A stretch of 64,000 nucleotides of DNA from Isoetes taiwanensis (lineage: Eukaryota; Streptophyta; Lycopodiopsida; Isoetales; Isoetaceae), in the NCBI GenBank assembly GCA_021234155.1, contig JAJEKV010000095.1:3794621-3858620 (forward strand), written 5' to 3'. Shown here piece after piece: positions 36,557-47,142 of the stretch. A model generated the notes under the pieces. It did no database searches. It was not told where the DNA came from and saw nothing but the letters and a program-made list of their open reading frames with translations. The first letter of the stretch is position 1. Every line of letters starts with the position of its first letter. Position numbers and translations under genes: made by a program.

Positions 36557-37868
36557 ATGGATCCGGTCATTCTTGGTATGATAGCCATGCTTTTTCGGGC
36601 TTTGACACTCGGATTTGCATTACAGAGATACTGTTTGCAGCTATTGGAACTCAACGAGCTCGAAGATCCAATGACCCTGTTCGATGATGATGTTTTAGAA
36701 GACAACAATGGTATGTTTTTTTGGCGATCTCAGAGCGTTAATGGTTGCGGGTTCCAGCAGGGTTAGAAGACCACCAAGAAGATTTTGGATTGCTCCAAGG
36801 CAGAGAACACAATGGGATAATATAGATAACCACGCATGGAATTGTATAGCTTCCTTTGAAGATGATATGTGGCACCAATTTTACAGGATGACGAGAGCCA
36901 CATTTGAGAGACTGGTAGGTTTAATTGTGCCCTATCTTGTCAGGCCCGGTATTAAAGTAAGGCCCCCTGTTGATCCGAGGAAAGCAGTTGCTATGGTTCT
37001 GTATTTTCTTGCACACGGGGATATGCCATTACATGTCGGTCAGAGATTTTATGTTGGGAAAGCAACAGTGCAGAAATATACCAAGAAAGTCACGCTTGTA
37101 TTGGCTTCGAAGACAATGCTGTACAAACGTTTTGTTGCAATGCCTACAGGTGCAAGATTAATCCAGTGTATTAAGGAATTCCATGATGCAACTGGGTTGC
37201 CCAATGTATATGGTGCGGGTTGGCCGGTTCCCATATTTTTATGGAGGAAACCCAAAAAAAAGGACAATGGGGAAGACTATTACAGCAGACATAAGAGGCA
37301 CTCATGTCTCATGCAAGGAATTGTTACACATAGCAGATTGTTTATAAATGTTTGTGTGACCAGAACAGGTTCAGTCCATGAATCCAACCAGTTCAAGAAA
37401 AGCTCCATTTACAATAAAATTGCCTCAAAACAAATTTTACAGAACTGTGGTGACCACGAGTGGTAGAAAAGCTGAAGAAAGGGCAGCCCTCTTGACCGGG
37501 AAGTTCAGGTAAATATTCCACCATTACTGTTAGGTGATTCAGCTTATTCCAGCAGGCCCTTTCTCCTTAAAGTCTTTCCTCAAAATCAGGGTGCATATGG
37601 AAAGTTTAACAGAAGGATCTGTAGGGGCAGAGTGTGTGTAGAGAATGGATTTGGGATTGTCAAGGAAAAGTTTAGAATTCTGAAACACTTGCCTGTGCAT
37701 GTTGGCAAAGCCTCCAAGATTATACATGCATGTTGTGTTCTTTGGAACTTTTGTATAATGGAAGACAAGGGTTGGGATATGCTGCCCATTGAAGAAGACC
37801 CTCCACCAATATATTACTATGAAACAGAAGCTATTAACAGGTCCTTAAAAAACAGGGTGATCAAATGA
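36557..37868 (+). pseudogene. PIF/Harbinger DDE transposase, frameshifted
   Basis: Three overlapping frames (36557-36766, 36708-37466, and about 37505-37868) together follow a HARBI1-like DDE_Tnp_4 transposase. There is a basic RRPPRRFW segment and a helix-turn-helix-like block (FERLVGLIVPYL...RKAVAMVLYFLAHGD...VGKATVQKY). The DDE fold follows, with TGSVHESNQF where the family has GSVHDSRVF, GDSAYSSRPFLL, and RVCVENGFGIVKEKFR carrying the conserved glutamate. The first catalytic aspartate region (GxIDGTHIP) is replaced by YGAGWPVPIFL, so the enzyme is inactive. It would have cut and pasted Harbinger DNA together with the Myb-like partner encoded at 39212-40183. Confidence 0.85.
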
Positions 37869-38464
37869 GGCACGTGCTATTTGAGAATTTGGATGGCCAT
37901 GTCATCCTTTGAATGAATGAATTTTTGCAACCAGAAGAATGAAATTCATAATCAATTGTATTTGATATGATCTCTTTAATTCTGTTTTGTCTAAGTATTG
38001 TTACAAAATGTTACAAAGTTAAATGTGTTTGTGGCCTGATTTTTGTGCTCGAAAACCTGTCATTATCAGAACTGAACAGCAGATCACATGCATTTCTGAG
38101 ACAAATGACTTCACATTGATACACATAAAATATTATAGAATTTCAACAACAGTGGAAAAAGAAGGTAAACAAGTTTTATATTCAAAAGAAATTCAGTACA
38201 TTTTTTTTTACTGCACTGTTCAAAACAGTGCAGTATCTCATCAGCTGGGTTACAATCAAAGTGCATAGGAAAACAAAGAGCATAAGGCACTCCTCCCAAA
38301 GGGCATAGGCAATCTGCATGGGAAATATCCACAGGTTTCTTCTGTCAGCAAAACTCAGCAAAAAAAAACATGGCATGCAAGCCATTTTCCACAGAACAGA
38401 TACCTGTTTCAAATTGAAAATAGGAAACAAAAACAAAAAGATGTAACATAAACTTTTTTATCCA

Positions 38465-39014
38465 CTAGATCCTGGGACAAAGATCACAACGGAAGGTTAT
38501 GTTTCGTATCTCTTCAAGGCACCATTTTTCATTCTGCCTGACGTACACAGTCTCCATGTGGACAGTCCTGTTCCTGGCAGAATTAGCAGCCCATTCCAAA
38601 ACCTCTGGATCAATAGAAACCCCCATCCGAAAAAAAGTTGTGACTGTCTGTTTTGAGTAACTGCAGTGGATCTTCTTGTGGGTCAAAACTTTCACTTCCG
38701 GATTTGTAGGCTGAACAGAAGGGGAGGAAAACTGGCTTTCCTGTTCGTCTTCATGAGAAACATAATTTTCTTGAAACTGATTCTCCAAACTTACAGGCAT
38801 TTCGCTGCTGCCGAGATTCCCCACTGCTGTCAGGAAGAACTTCCTCACTGGAAGTGGGCCAGGAATCGTGGTCAGAGTAATAGGGTAACTCTTAGGAAGA
38901 GGACGAAGTAGTTGGTGGAGTTTTATAAGATGAGGACTTGGATGAGCTTGAGCTCGAAGAGCTCGAGCTAGGGCTTGGAGAGCGTTGGCGCTTTCTGCTC
39001 ACGACTCTCTCCAT
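38465..39014 (-). pseudogene. Ser-rich protein remnant within the Harbinger cluster
   Basis: A frame from ATG at 39014 gives a basic RKRQRSPSP start followed by a serine run, then a stop. After a frameshift, a 127-codon frame (38848-38465) continues with mixed acidic/serine sequence and ends in MGVSIDPEVLEWAANSAR...LEEIRNITFRCDLCP. The family is not recognised. Its position between transposase and Myb-like gene suggests a third element-encoded protein or an inserted gene scrap. Confidence 0.4.
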
Positions 39015-39211
39015 TTCTTTCAATAGTCTTGCATGCAAGAATTGGAGGAAGCTTAAGTAGCCTTTACGAATTTGGATGATCGTGACTAGTAGGCAATATT
39101 TAATACTAAAAACCAGGGCTGTACAACTTCTTTAATATTTAAGAATACTGGTGGGTTTTGAGACAGTTCCAAAAAAGAATTTCAAAAAAGCAAATAACTG
39201 AAAACGAACCT

Positions 39212-40183
39212 TTATTCCTTCTTGTTGGCAGCAAGTTTGGCAATTTCCAGCAATGTCTCCTTTGTCATTTCACATATGCTTTGAGTCATTGCAGCCATGG
39301 ACTCTGCAATTTTCAGACTGTTTGCAGACCTTATTGTTTCCAATTCCCTGACCAGCTCAATTTTTCTTGCACTTTCTTCTTTGATGAAATCTAATCTCTT
39401 CACCTCAGTGTCCCCAAATGTGCTTGCCATTTGTGATATTCCCAATGCAATGTCCTCATCTATTTGCAACCTGGACTTCTTTCTACTTGTAGGTTTTCCA
39501 CAAACTCCAGGCTGATTACATGCAGCTGATCTAGGACTTGAAGAATCTGTCTGGTTTCCTGTTGGTGTTCTATTGATTGGAATTTCTGGCATCACTGGAC
39601 TGCTTGGATTTCCTGCATTCACATCATTGTTTGAATTGGGTGGATCAGCAAAGTGGTCTTCAAATGCTGCATCTGTTCCAACAGTTTCAAAAAAACTGTC
39701 ATTCATGAAAGATTCTGAGTAATTAGTATGCAAGTCTGCAGCCTCGAAAGTTTCATTGCCAAAATCACCATCATCATCAAGACACGGTATTGGATTATCG
39801 AGGTAACACCATATTTCACTTCTTCCATTTACGTCATACCACCGCCAAGTTGATGGTTCAGAACCTGTATGGCTACAAGCCTCCTTCTCATCTTTAAATT
39901 TAGCTTGCAGCTTATCCCACTTGTTCTTTAATTGTCTCAGCTCCACTAAACCCCCAACAAAGGGCTGCAATTTTATCATAATTTCCCTCCATTGTGTGTT
40001 GGAGAGGTTGAGGGTGCCTCCGGTTACCAATTTCATCTCGTTCAGGAGATTGAGGAATGTGGAGACACCGTGATCTGTCCATTGCACAGGGGACTTCCTA
40101 TTCTTTGTGTCTATCACTTTCGAATTTTCCTTCTCATGCACAACAATAGCCAAAGCAGAATCGGTTTCTAAAGATTCACTCAC
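39212..40183 (-). CDS. Myb/SANT-like DNA-binding protein of a PIF/Harbinger element
   Basis: This 323-codon intact frame runs from ATG to stop. Residues about 33-115 form a Myb/SANT-like trihelix domain (VQWTDHGVSTFLNLLNEM, then LRQLKNKWDKLQAKFKDEK, then TWRWYDVNGRSEIW), the type found in Harbinger ORF1 proteins and plant L10-interacting Myb-like proteins. An acidic Asn/Ser/Pro-rich linker follows (about 130-220), then a basic RKKSR patch and a C-terminal helical, coiled-coil-like tail. It is divergent to the transposase at 36557-37868, as usual for the superfamily, where both proteins are needed for transposition. The frame is intact although the partner transposase is broken, so it could be recently inserted, domesticated or simply lucky. 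No intron is evident. Confidence 0.8.
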   Translation of the reverse strand: MSESLETDSALAIVVHEKENSKVIDTKNRKSPVQWTDHGVSTFLNLLNEMKLVTGGTLNLSNTQWREIMIKLQPFVGGLVELRQLKNKWDKLQAKFKDEKEACSHTGSEPSTWRWYDVNGRSEIWCYLDNPIPCLDDDGDFGNETFEAADLHTNYSESFMNDSFFETVGTDAAFEDHFADPPNSNNDVNAGNPSSPVMPEIPINRTPTGNQTDSSSPRSAACNQPGVCGKPTSRKKSRLQIDEDIALGISQMASTFGDTEVKRLDFIKEESARKIELVRELETIRSANSLKIAESMAAMTQSICEMTKETLLEIAKLAANKKE

Positions 40184-40201
40184 AATATCGAGGATGCGAA
40201 T

Positions 40202-40627
40202 TTATTTGAATACACGCTTGGATCTCTTTTCTTTTGATTTGTCTTGAAGAGGGAATTGGCTCGAATTAGTCTCCAATTGCACATCCATGGAGATCTGGCC
40301 TGTCATCTTCGGGTCCTTCTTGGTGCCATTTTTCAACCCGAGGAGGCACGAAAGGCTTCTTTGGTTCTTTGGCAAAGCAGATCGAGAGGCCTTAGACATC
40401 TGAATCAAATAATTTATTGGGAATAAGGGCGACATAAAACGAAATTGACGATCGAGAACTTGATGAGCGAATGCACAAAAACATAATGCAAATGCTGCGT
40501 GATCCGATGAATACGGATCGTAATCGGCTAATTGCCCGACGAATTGGATACTTGGAGCAAGAATTAGGCGGCCTTGAAGATCAAGAAGCGGGGAAATGCG
40601 CCCCTGGTTTTGATTGTAAGGAAACAT
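40202..40627 (-). CDS. Hypothetical 141-codon frame upstream of the Myb-like gene
   Basis: This open frame directly precedes the Myb/SANT-like gene on the same strand, with 18 bases between its stop and the next ATG. The N-terminal part (FPYNQNQG...FVGQLADYDPY...FCAFAHQVLDRQFRF) is not recognised, and the C-terminal third is basic. It may be a 5' exon of the Harbinger protein or chance. Low confidence as a gene. Confidence 0.3.
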   Translation of the reverse strand: MFPYNQNQGRISPLLDLQGRLILAPSIQFVGQLADYDPYSSDHAAFALCFCAFAHQVLDRQFRFMSPLFPINYLIQMSKASRSALPKNQRSLSCLLGLKNGTKKDPKMTGQISMDVQLETNSSQFPLQDKSKEKRSKRVFK

Positions 40628-40688
40628 TTCGCAGTTTTTTCAGCAAATAAAATTAAGGCTAATTGTTTGGTTAGTGGGCAATGAAAAC

Positions 40689-41063
<375 letters not shown>

Positions 41064-41355
41064 AAAAATAAAAGATAGACTGAAAAATAAAAATAGACGT
41101 CGGATTTTTTTTTCCGAATCCCCTGTTCTTGAGATCCTGATAGCCTGTTCTTAAGACGCAGCTACGGCAGAAGGTCTTAAGATCGACTAGGAGTAGTGGC
41201 CATACAAATAGATCGACCAGGAGCCGTTCTTTCAGATGCAGGCCGGTAGGGTTCCAAGCTGCCCTGTTGCAGCAAGATAAAACGAGCTCAAAGCAAGCTC
41301 TGTAACAACTCAAGTCTTCAGAATCCCAGCAGACGGCTTCGTGGTTATCATCTCT

Positions 41356-41445
41356 AAGCCCACAAGTATGATTTTCTGCAGCTTTACCTGTATGCGAAGC
41401 CCACAAGTATGATTTTCTGCAGCTTCACCTGTATGCGATGGGCGG
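41356..41445. repeat. 45-bp tandem duplication
   Basis: aagcccacaagtatgatttt...acctgtatgcga occurs twice in succession with one substitution. Confidence 0.85.
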
Positions 41446-41787
41446 AGCTGCAGATTCGGCCCATGCATGAATTAGGCATGCCCAGGCATGCAATCCATCT
41501 AGAACAGGTTGAATTTGCATTTGGGTGCACGCAGAGCAGTTAGAAATTCACGTTATATCCCCAAGAAGCTGCCATATTGTCATCACTCTGCAAACCATAG
41601 TTGAATTGCGTAGCAGCAGAGACGGCTGTGAAGGAATATCCTGAAGGGCCATGATCGGAATCATGAATCAGGGCATTTTGCTGCGATTTTTTTTCTGCCA
41701 TGAATCAGGGCCTTTTGATTTTTTCGCAGATTGAATCAGAGACATGGATTCACAAACCATTTTTTTGTTTGTCAAAAGCCCTGTTCT

Positions 41788-41840
41788 ACAAGGCCGGATT
41801 CAGCCCAAGGCCGGATTCTGCCCAAGGCCGGATTCAGCAA
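41788..41840. repeat. Three tandem copies of an 18-bp unit
   Basis: aaggccggattcagccc / aaggccggattctgccc / aaggccggattcagcaa follow one another. The short frame across it has no recognised family. Confidence 0.8.
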
Positions 41841-42056
41841 ATGCAAATACATTAGTGTCACAAAGGGCCTACAAAGGGCAAACCTACAACCGTTTTTGCT
41901 GGGGTAGATCCTGCTGGAGCAGCGGCCGATCATGAAGACAGGACCGTAGGTGCAAATTCAGGTGGGCTGTAGTCATGCGGTTGCCCCTTTTTCTTTTCCG
42001 ATGGGTTTTGTTCGGATTTCTCTTTTCTTTACTAACGGCCAAAAGTTAATGGGAAT

Positions 42057-42215
42057 GCCCCTCTCTGCTGTTAGGGAGAAATTGTCTCTCGAGGTGAGAG
42101 TCAAGAAAACTCACTCTCACCCATCTCTCCCCTTCTCCCATCTCTCGTATTATCTCTCGTAATCTCTAAGTCCGCATGTGGCCAAGGCATCTCTCTCTCT
42201 CTCTCTCTCTCTCTC
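42057..42215. repeat. Copy D of the (CT)n-bearing repeat family (5' half)
   Basis: gcccctctctgctgttaggg, tctctcgaggtgagagtc, ctcactctcacccatctctcc and a short (CT)13 array at 42190-42215 match the 5' half of copy C. The 3' half is missing. Confidence 0.65.
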
Positions 42216-42224
42216 ACAATTGTG

Positions 42225-43190
42225 GGCAGGGTGAAACAAGGTTGTTTGAAATGCGTTTGCAGCATGCGTATCCAGATACATCACTTATTTTGGCTTCGTA
42301 TGCCTAGCTGTGATTCCTAGGGGGTCTATGACCATATAATGTACTGCTTATTTCTTAAGTTGAAGCGATTCAGCGTAATCTGTATGCTTGATGTTCTAGT
42401 AATAAGATTCTGTATCTTATTGTCGGTAATTGATATACTCTGGATGTTCTTGTAATAAGTGGACGAGATTTAGCGATGCAATGGATTTTGCGAGAGATAT
42501 GGCTTACAAACATGGTCCATAGTTGTCACAGGCTCATGACTTCACTGGCCATCATTACTAGAGTTGGTTTGAGTAGCGCTAAGGGTTGCTCACATTGAAT
42601 CAAAGGCATTATGAGGTGTCATGAAGGAGCCGCGTGCATGGCCACCTAATGTAGCATGCATATGGACACGTAAAATTATACATGTATCTATTGAATTTTG
42701 TATTTTGGTTTTGTTGTGGTTTAGGTGATGGAAAACACCATTTTCTTTATGTTTGGTTGTTGCATGGTGCCGAGGTGATGAGACCATATGTGTGGTTTTT
42801 GTGGAGTGTTGTGATGTTTCAATGTTGGTGAGGTGATGGCAGTTGAAGGTATGTTCCACTTTGTACGTGTTTTATGGCTTTTAGTTGGTGTGCAGGTGAA
42901 TGAAGGTTGCTTGGGATGCATTTGCAGCATGTCTATCTAGGTATTTATGACTTTTGGTTAGGTGAATGAAGGTTGCTTGGGATGCATTTGCAACATGTCT
43001 ATCTAGGTACGTCATTTTTTTTTGGCCTAATTTACATGCCAAGGTTCAATTCCTGGGGTTGACCATAGTGTATTTTTATTTTAAGCTTTAGGGATTACTG
43101 TACACTTGGTATTCTAGAAATAGGGTTGTGCTTGATATGGATATTCTTGTAGTGGTGGATGAGATTTGGTTATACAGTGGATTGAGGATA
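42225..43190. repeat. Diverged segmental duplication with a nested 64-bp tandem repeat
   Basis: The series gggatgcatttgcagcatg / tatct(a)ggta / cttggtattctag / atggatattcttgta / gatgagattt, seen at about 42895-43190, matches 42225-42500 in diverged form. At 42895-43010 the unit ggtgaatgaaggttgcttgg is itself tandemly duplicated. No coding family is recognised. Confidence 0.6.
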
Positions 43191-44390
43191 GAATGAGATG
43201 ATGCAATGAGCCAAGACATAAATCTTAAACCAACTTCTCCAACAAATAGTAGCAAATGTGGATATAGAAAACAAACGTGGATAACCAAAATATCTTGCCA
43301 CCCACATAAATCCAATTTTGACTGACTTAGTTTCTTCACATCTCCAATAGTACATGCCAAATCTATTAAAGAAAGAAAGAAAAAAAAGATTGAAACTTAC
43401 AAAACGTTAGTTTTAGGATTAGTTTCAGGTTGTCCTTCAATTTTTGCTCTTTAATGGAGAAATAAAGAATACAAGCTAGGTTGAAATTTAAGATTAAAAG
43501 ATGAATCTAAAATAAAGAACCAATAAGCCTATTCAAAGTAGAGTTGTAGTGATGAAGAATATATATCTGCAAACGCCAGAACTTTTAAATAGAATTTTTA
43601 AAATTTTCATGATAATGAATTTTGTCCTTTATCTATTGCAACTTCCATAGTGCTCAATTTAAATAATTCATGGGGAGCCAACAAAAAATGAACACTTAAA
43701 AACATTGAACTACCTCCTCCACCCTACCATGACGTGCAGCTTTCCAAACTTGCAATACTACGAGTTTCATCATGTCCTTACATACCATTCGTATCTTGGA
43801 GTTGTATAGCTAACATGGAGGTTTTTGTTATCTGTTTGCTACCTTCTTTCCTTTCCTGAGGGAAGAAACTATCTGATTGTATTTGATAGTCAACCATCTG
43901 TAATACTTATAGGAGCTTAAGTACATTACATGAAACTATCTGATTGTATTTGATAGTCAACCATCTGTAATACTTAGGAGCTTAAGTACATTACATGAAT
44001 TGTCATCATGTGCTGTACCCCACCAACCCCAGGACATTTCTCTGGCAGCCTTCCTCCAAAAAGTTCCACCCCAACGGTTCTCTCTTTTATATAAGACTTC
44101 TAACCAATGTGTGCAGAGAACCAAAACTTGAAATCTAGAATTAAAAAACCGAGATCTAGAGCAAATATACAAATTTACAGATTTCTCAATGAACGGTTCC
44201 TTGAAATACCAACTTGTCTTCTCCTGTCAAGTGTAACTAGCCACTTACCATTCTGAGACTTGTAGCGTACAAACTGCAGTCACATTAGGTTAATATTAAG
44301 TACATAAGACAGGTAAAAGACATACGTTTTGTTTTTACCTGTACGAGGATGGTGAATACGCCATCCCCTTAGATAGGTCTATAGTTCCAT
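43191..44390. other. Unassigned DNA with a 67-bp tandem duplication
   Basis: A unit starting gaaactatctgattgtattt at 43865 recurs at 43932 almost unchanged and ends near 43998. Otherwise only short frames without homology are present. Confidence 0.6.
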
Positions 44391-44399
44391 TTTTCTCTC

Positions 44400-44930
44400 T
44401 CTCTTATTGCCTCTAGCATGACAGAATCCTTATATAAGAATCTTTGCCACAGGCCTCAAACAGCTTCTAGCTTTGCATCCACTGCTTCATCACTGAAATT
44501 CTACAGGGCAGGTTCAGTCAGTATAAATATGAAATCATTGATGCAGCCAAACTTTAAAACGTTGTTTTTTTGTTCCCTTGAAATTGATTCTGATATAAAG
44601 GCTTTTCCATTCAGATTGCAAAGCTTATATTATTTTTTACCTGCAATATGGACACCATTTGTGGTATTTCATCCTCAGCAACACGCACTGCAAAGCTTTT
44701 ATAGCTGAGAACACCTTCATAAGGTACGTATATCCCATCCTGTATTCATTATAAAAAATGCCTGCTATCCAAAGTAAGCATTATAAGAAGAGATATAGCA
44801 TTATGCGAAGAGATATAGACTTCACTATGTTCACTACAGAACAACAAATAAACTAAACTTGCCTGGATTATGACTGGAATGCAACTGTGCAATATGCTAT
44901 CTTCCATCCGCCCACTCCATCCAGGAAGTG
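44400..44930 (-). pseudogene. Broken second copy of exons 11-13 of the ExAD-like gene
   Basis: Three blocks in the same order and orientation as the full gene are present. Partial exon 11 (about 44930-44863) has WSGRMEDSILHSCIPVIIQ. Exon 12 (44740-44642) has DGIYVPYEGVLSYKSFAVRV. Exon 13 (about 44507-44403) has NFSDEAVDAKLEAV, a TGA in place of the glutamine codon, then GLWQRFLYKDSVMLEA. The GC splice donor after exon 11 is conserved. Exon 11 is cut at its 5' side next to the 3' flank of the GH18-like gene. The start, EGF region and last exon are absent, so this is a pseudogene fragment. Confidence 0.85.
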
Positions 44931-44991
44931 TCAACTTAAAAAAATGAAGAGACATGACCTAGATGGAGTTGAAAGAATGCATCTGCAAAGC

Positions 44992-46173
44992 TTATGCCTG
45001 ATTATTGGTATTGGAAAGGGTTCCATGAGTGAGATGATCATGAACTGCTTTAAACAGGGAGCAGGCCTTTGCTGCACGACAATGATTCATCCAAATGCCC
45101 CCCAAGTTATTGGCCTTGATATATTCTGCTTTCTCTTTAATAGACCGAGCATTATCATAAACACAAATTAGCCTTCTCTGTGGATGATAAGCATATGGCG
45201 CTTTAGCCTCATCATCCCACCTTTCCACGAATCCATGGGCGACCAATTCGCTCGGACAAAGGCCGTATACAGCATTCGGCAGACCTAGTTTTGCAGGCTT
45301 GCCAATCTCATCAGCATTGGAAAATCCCCTAACCAAATCAATAGCAGATATAAAGAGTTTAGAAGAATCAACCCCTCTAGATAGGTAGTATTTAATAGCT
45401 TCATTGTAACTCCAATTTTGATGGGAACTTGAATACAAGTTGGATCTATGGTAAGCTGTTTCTTCGCCTGGGATAAGATCGGCGTCCAACTGAATTTGAT
45501 CGATTAGACGGGAGATCCTTTCGATTGGCCATTTGGCCTTTTTTGGTATTCTAGAAGCAAACATGCCAATTACAAAACCTGGAGGCAATGCATTTCGCAG
45601 CCCCTCCAGCACAAGTATGAAGTTTTCTCCATCTTCCCGTCTCACAATATTGCTCGCTTTACCATAATTCACTCCATCGTCGCTCAAAAACATCCAGTCA
45701 ATTAGAAGGCCGTTGAAAATTGGATAAGCTCTGCACAACTCTAATATAGAATTGACAAACCTAGTGCGATTTTCATCCGTAGAGAATGCATCTGAAAAAT
45801 TCTTTGAATTGTCCCATCCTCCTATAGAAAAGGAAAGATTAAGCTTCTTGCCTTGATCTACAACTAGCTTTTTGAATTGTCCAAAAATTCCCAAATCCTG
45901 CTGAAGATTTCCAGACAAATGGTTTTGGGGTTCTACGCCTGTACCAATAAAAGGGTTGCGTACACTATCCCAAGGCTGCAGCAACTTTATCTCCCCAGAG
46001 GATTCAATACTCAGACCATGCAATTCAATGTCGACCAGACTATCTATGGGTAGATGTCGAACTCCTTTCCGGAAAAACTCTTCCCAAAAAGAATAAATTG
46101 CTCTTCTTCCTGTGGGGGTAGAGATCCGAGGCACCACAGAGATGCCTTCTTCACCAAGAGTTTTTGTATACAT
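44992..46173 (-). CDS. GH18 chitinase-like domain lacking the catalytic glutamate
   Basis: This is a 393-codon open frame. From about residue 25 it follows the fold of bacterial/fungal-type family-18 chitinases: beta-1 IYSFWEEF, then GEIKLLQPWD, LNLSFSIGGWDNSKNFSDAF (SxGG motif at 116-119), FNGLLIDWM (153-161), a central ANFILVLEGL-like helix, CVYDNARSIKEKAEYIK and LGGIW (357-361). In active enzymes the second motif reads DGxDxDWE. Here the first two Asp are N154 and L157, and the catalytic Glu is M161, so hydrolysis is not expected and a chitin- or glycan-binding role is possible. No signal peptide is visible. The initiating ATG at 46173 lies inside the overlapping kinase frame, so the block may be translated only as a fusion or may be a separate protein. 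Confidence 0.75.
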   Translation of the reverse strand: MYTKTLGEEGISVVPRISTPTGRRAIYSFWEEFFRKGVRHLPIDSLVDIELHGLSIESSGEIKLLQPWDSVRNPFIGTGVEPQNHLSGNLQQDLGIFGQFKKLVVDQGKKLNLSFSIGGWDNSKNFSDAFSTDENRTRFVNSILELCRAYPIFNGLLIDWMFLSDDGVNYGKASNIVRREDGENFILVLEGLRNALPPGFVIGMFASRIPKKAKWPIERISRLIDQIQLDADLIPGEETAYHRSNLYSSSHQNWSYNEAIKYYLSRGVDSSKLFISAIDLVRGFSNADEIGKPAKLGLPNAVYGLCPSELVAHGFVERWDDEAKAPYAYHPQRRLICVYDNARSIKEKAEYIKANNLGGIWMNHCRAAKACSLFKAVHDHLTHGTLSNTNNQA

Positions 46174-46454
46174 TCTGAAATTCGAAGTACTCGCTCATCA
46201 ATGTAACTTGGCACTTCATCTTGTATGATCAAAATGCTTTCCTTGAAAGCCCATAGATGGTCACAGATTTCCTCAAAGCTAGGACGTTTGTCCTTGTCTA
46301 GTTCTACGCAACTAGATATGATCCTGTAGAGAGGGATAGAGATGCTTTTAAGATAAGGAGGCATTTGGCCCTTTTTTAAGTCTTCCTGCATAGCTAGGTT
46401 GGGGGGTTTTCCGGTAAGGATCTCCATGCAGACAATGCCAAAGCTATACACATC
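46044..46454 (-). pseudogene. Kinase C-lobe (3' part of the interrupted kinase)
   Basis: The frame starts just inside the copia junction with VYSFGIVCMEILTGKPPN (subdomain IX) and continues through the subdomain XI arginine region (ELDKDKRPSFEEICDHL). It ends in about 45 further residues that overlap the GH18 frame, then a stop. It is separated from its N-terminal half only by the retrotransposon. The RPSFEEI spacing is typical of plant TKL-type kinases. Confidence 0.85.
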
Positions 46455-46631
46455 TATTAGAAAGGAGAGATATTACTATGCTGACTAGATGCTGACGTGT
46501 CACTGTAGCTGACGTGGCGTACTCTATATAAGCCACAGTCAGTCTTCTTTAGAGTAGTTGAGTGGAGAGACCAACTCACGTTGATGCGCTTGTATCTTCT
46601 TCTATTCTTTCAGTTTCATTACATTCTAAGA
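46455..46631 (+). repeat. 5' LTR of the copia element
   Basis: The 177-bp repeat starts TATTAGAAAGG and ends TTCTAAGA. A TATA box (ctatataag, about 46523) and two TGACGT bZIP-type motifs (about 46493 and 46510, 17 bases apart) lie upstream of the expected transcription start. They resemble stress-responsive as-1-like sites, which are known from other plant copia promoters. Confidence 0.9.
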
Positions 46632-46643
46632 TGGTATCAGAGC
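46632..46643 (+). promoter_or_regulatory. Primer-binding site (initiator tRNA-Met type)
   Basis: TGGTATCAGAGC directly follows the 5' LTR. This is the sequence complementary to the 3' end of initiator methionine tRNA used by most plant copia elements. Confidence 0.9.
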
Positions 46644-47142
46644 CGATCTGAAAGAGGAAGGTAGTGCAGCGTTGCCTATTTGTAAAGATCGGATTCAGCC
46701 AGGTGTTGTGGTTCGATCTGATCTAAGTTTGAGTGATCTTTGTAAAGATCTAGTGTTTTTTTTTCGTCCAGATTGATTGGACAGTGCAAATTCAGGAATT
46801 CCGATTCATATTCTTGAATTTCCGGGTGAAATTGTCGCTGCTCTTGGTCAGATTGACGTGATCAGGGAGATCGGCTAATTTTAGTGTAAGTTTGGCTTGA
46901 TTTGTCACAGATCGGCTATATTTGGTGCACATCGGCTATATTTGACGTTGATTGTCAAAATCGTGCCGGTTTGTTTTTAAATTTCGAGAAAGATCAAGGT
47001 ATTTGGGGTCGGATAAATCAGATCTTGCAAACTGGTTTGATTTGTCGACTATTGTCCAAGATTGGCTTGCTTTCGTGTTGATTCACGGACTTGAGTCCGC
47101 ATCTCTCTGCAATTTGTCTTTGCATTCTGTCTTCTTTTGCAA

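Noticed and set aside
47137-47142. Copia polyprotein start two codons upstream of the ATG
   Set aside because: The codon at 47137 is TTG; the first ATG at 47143 is the natural start.
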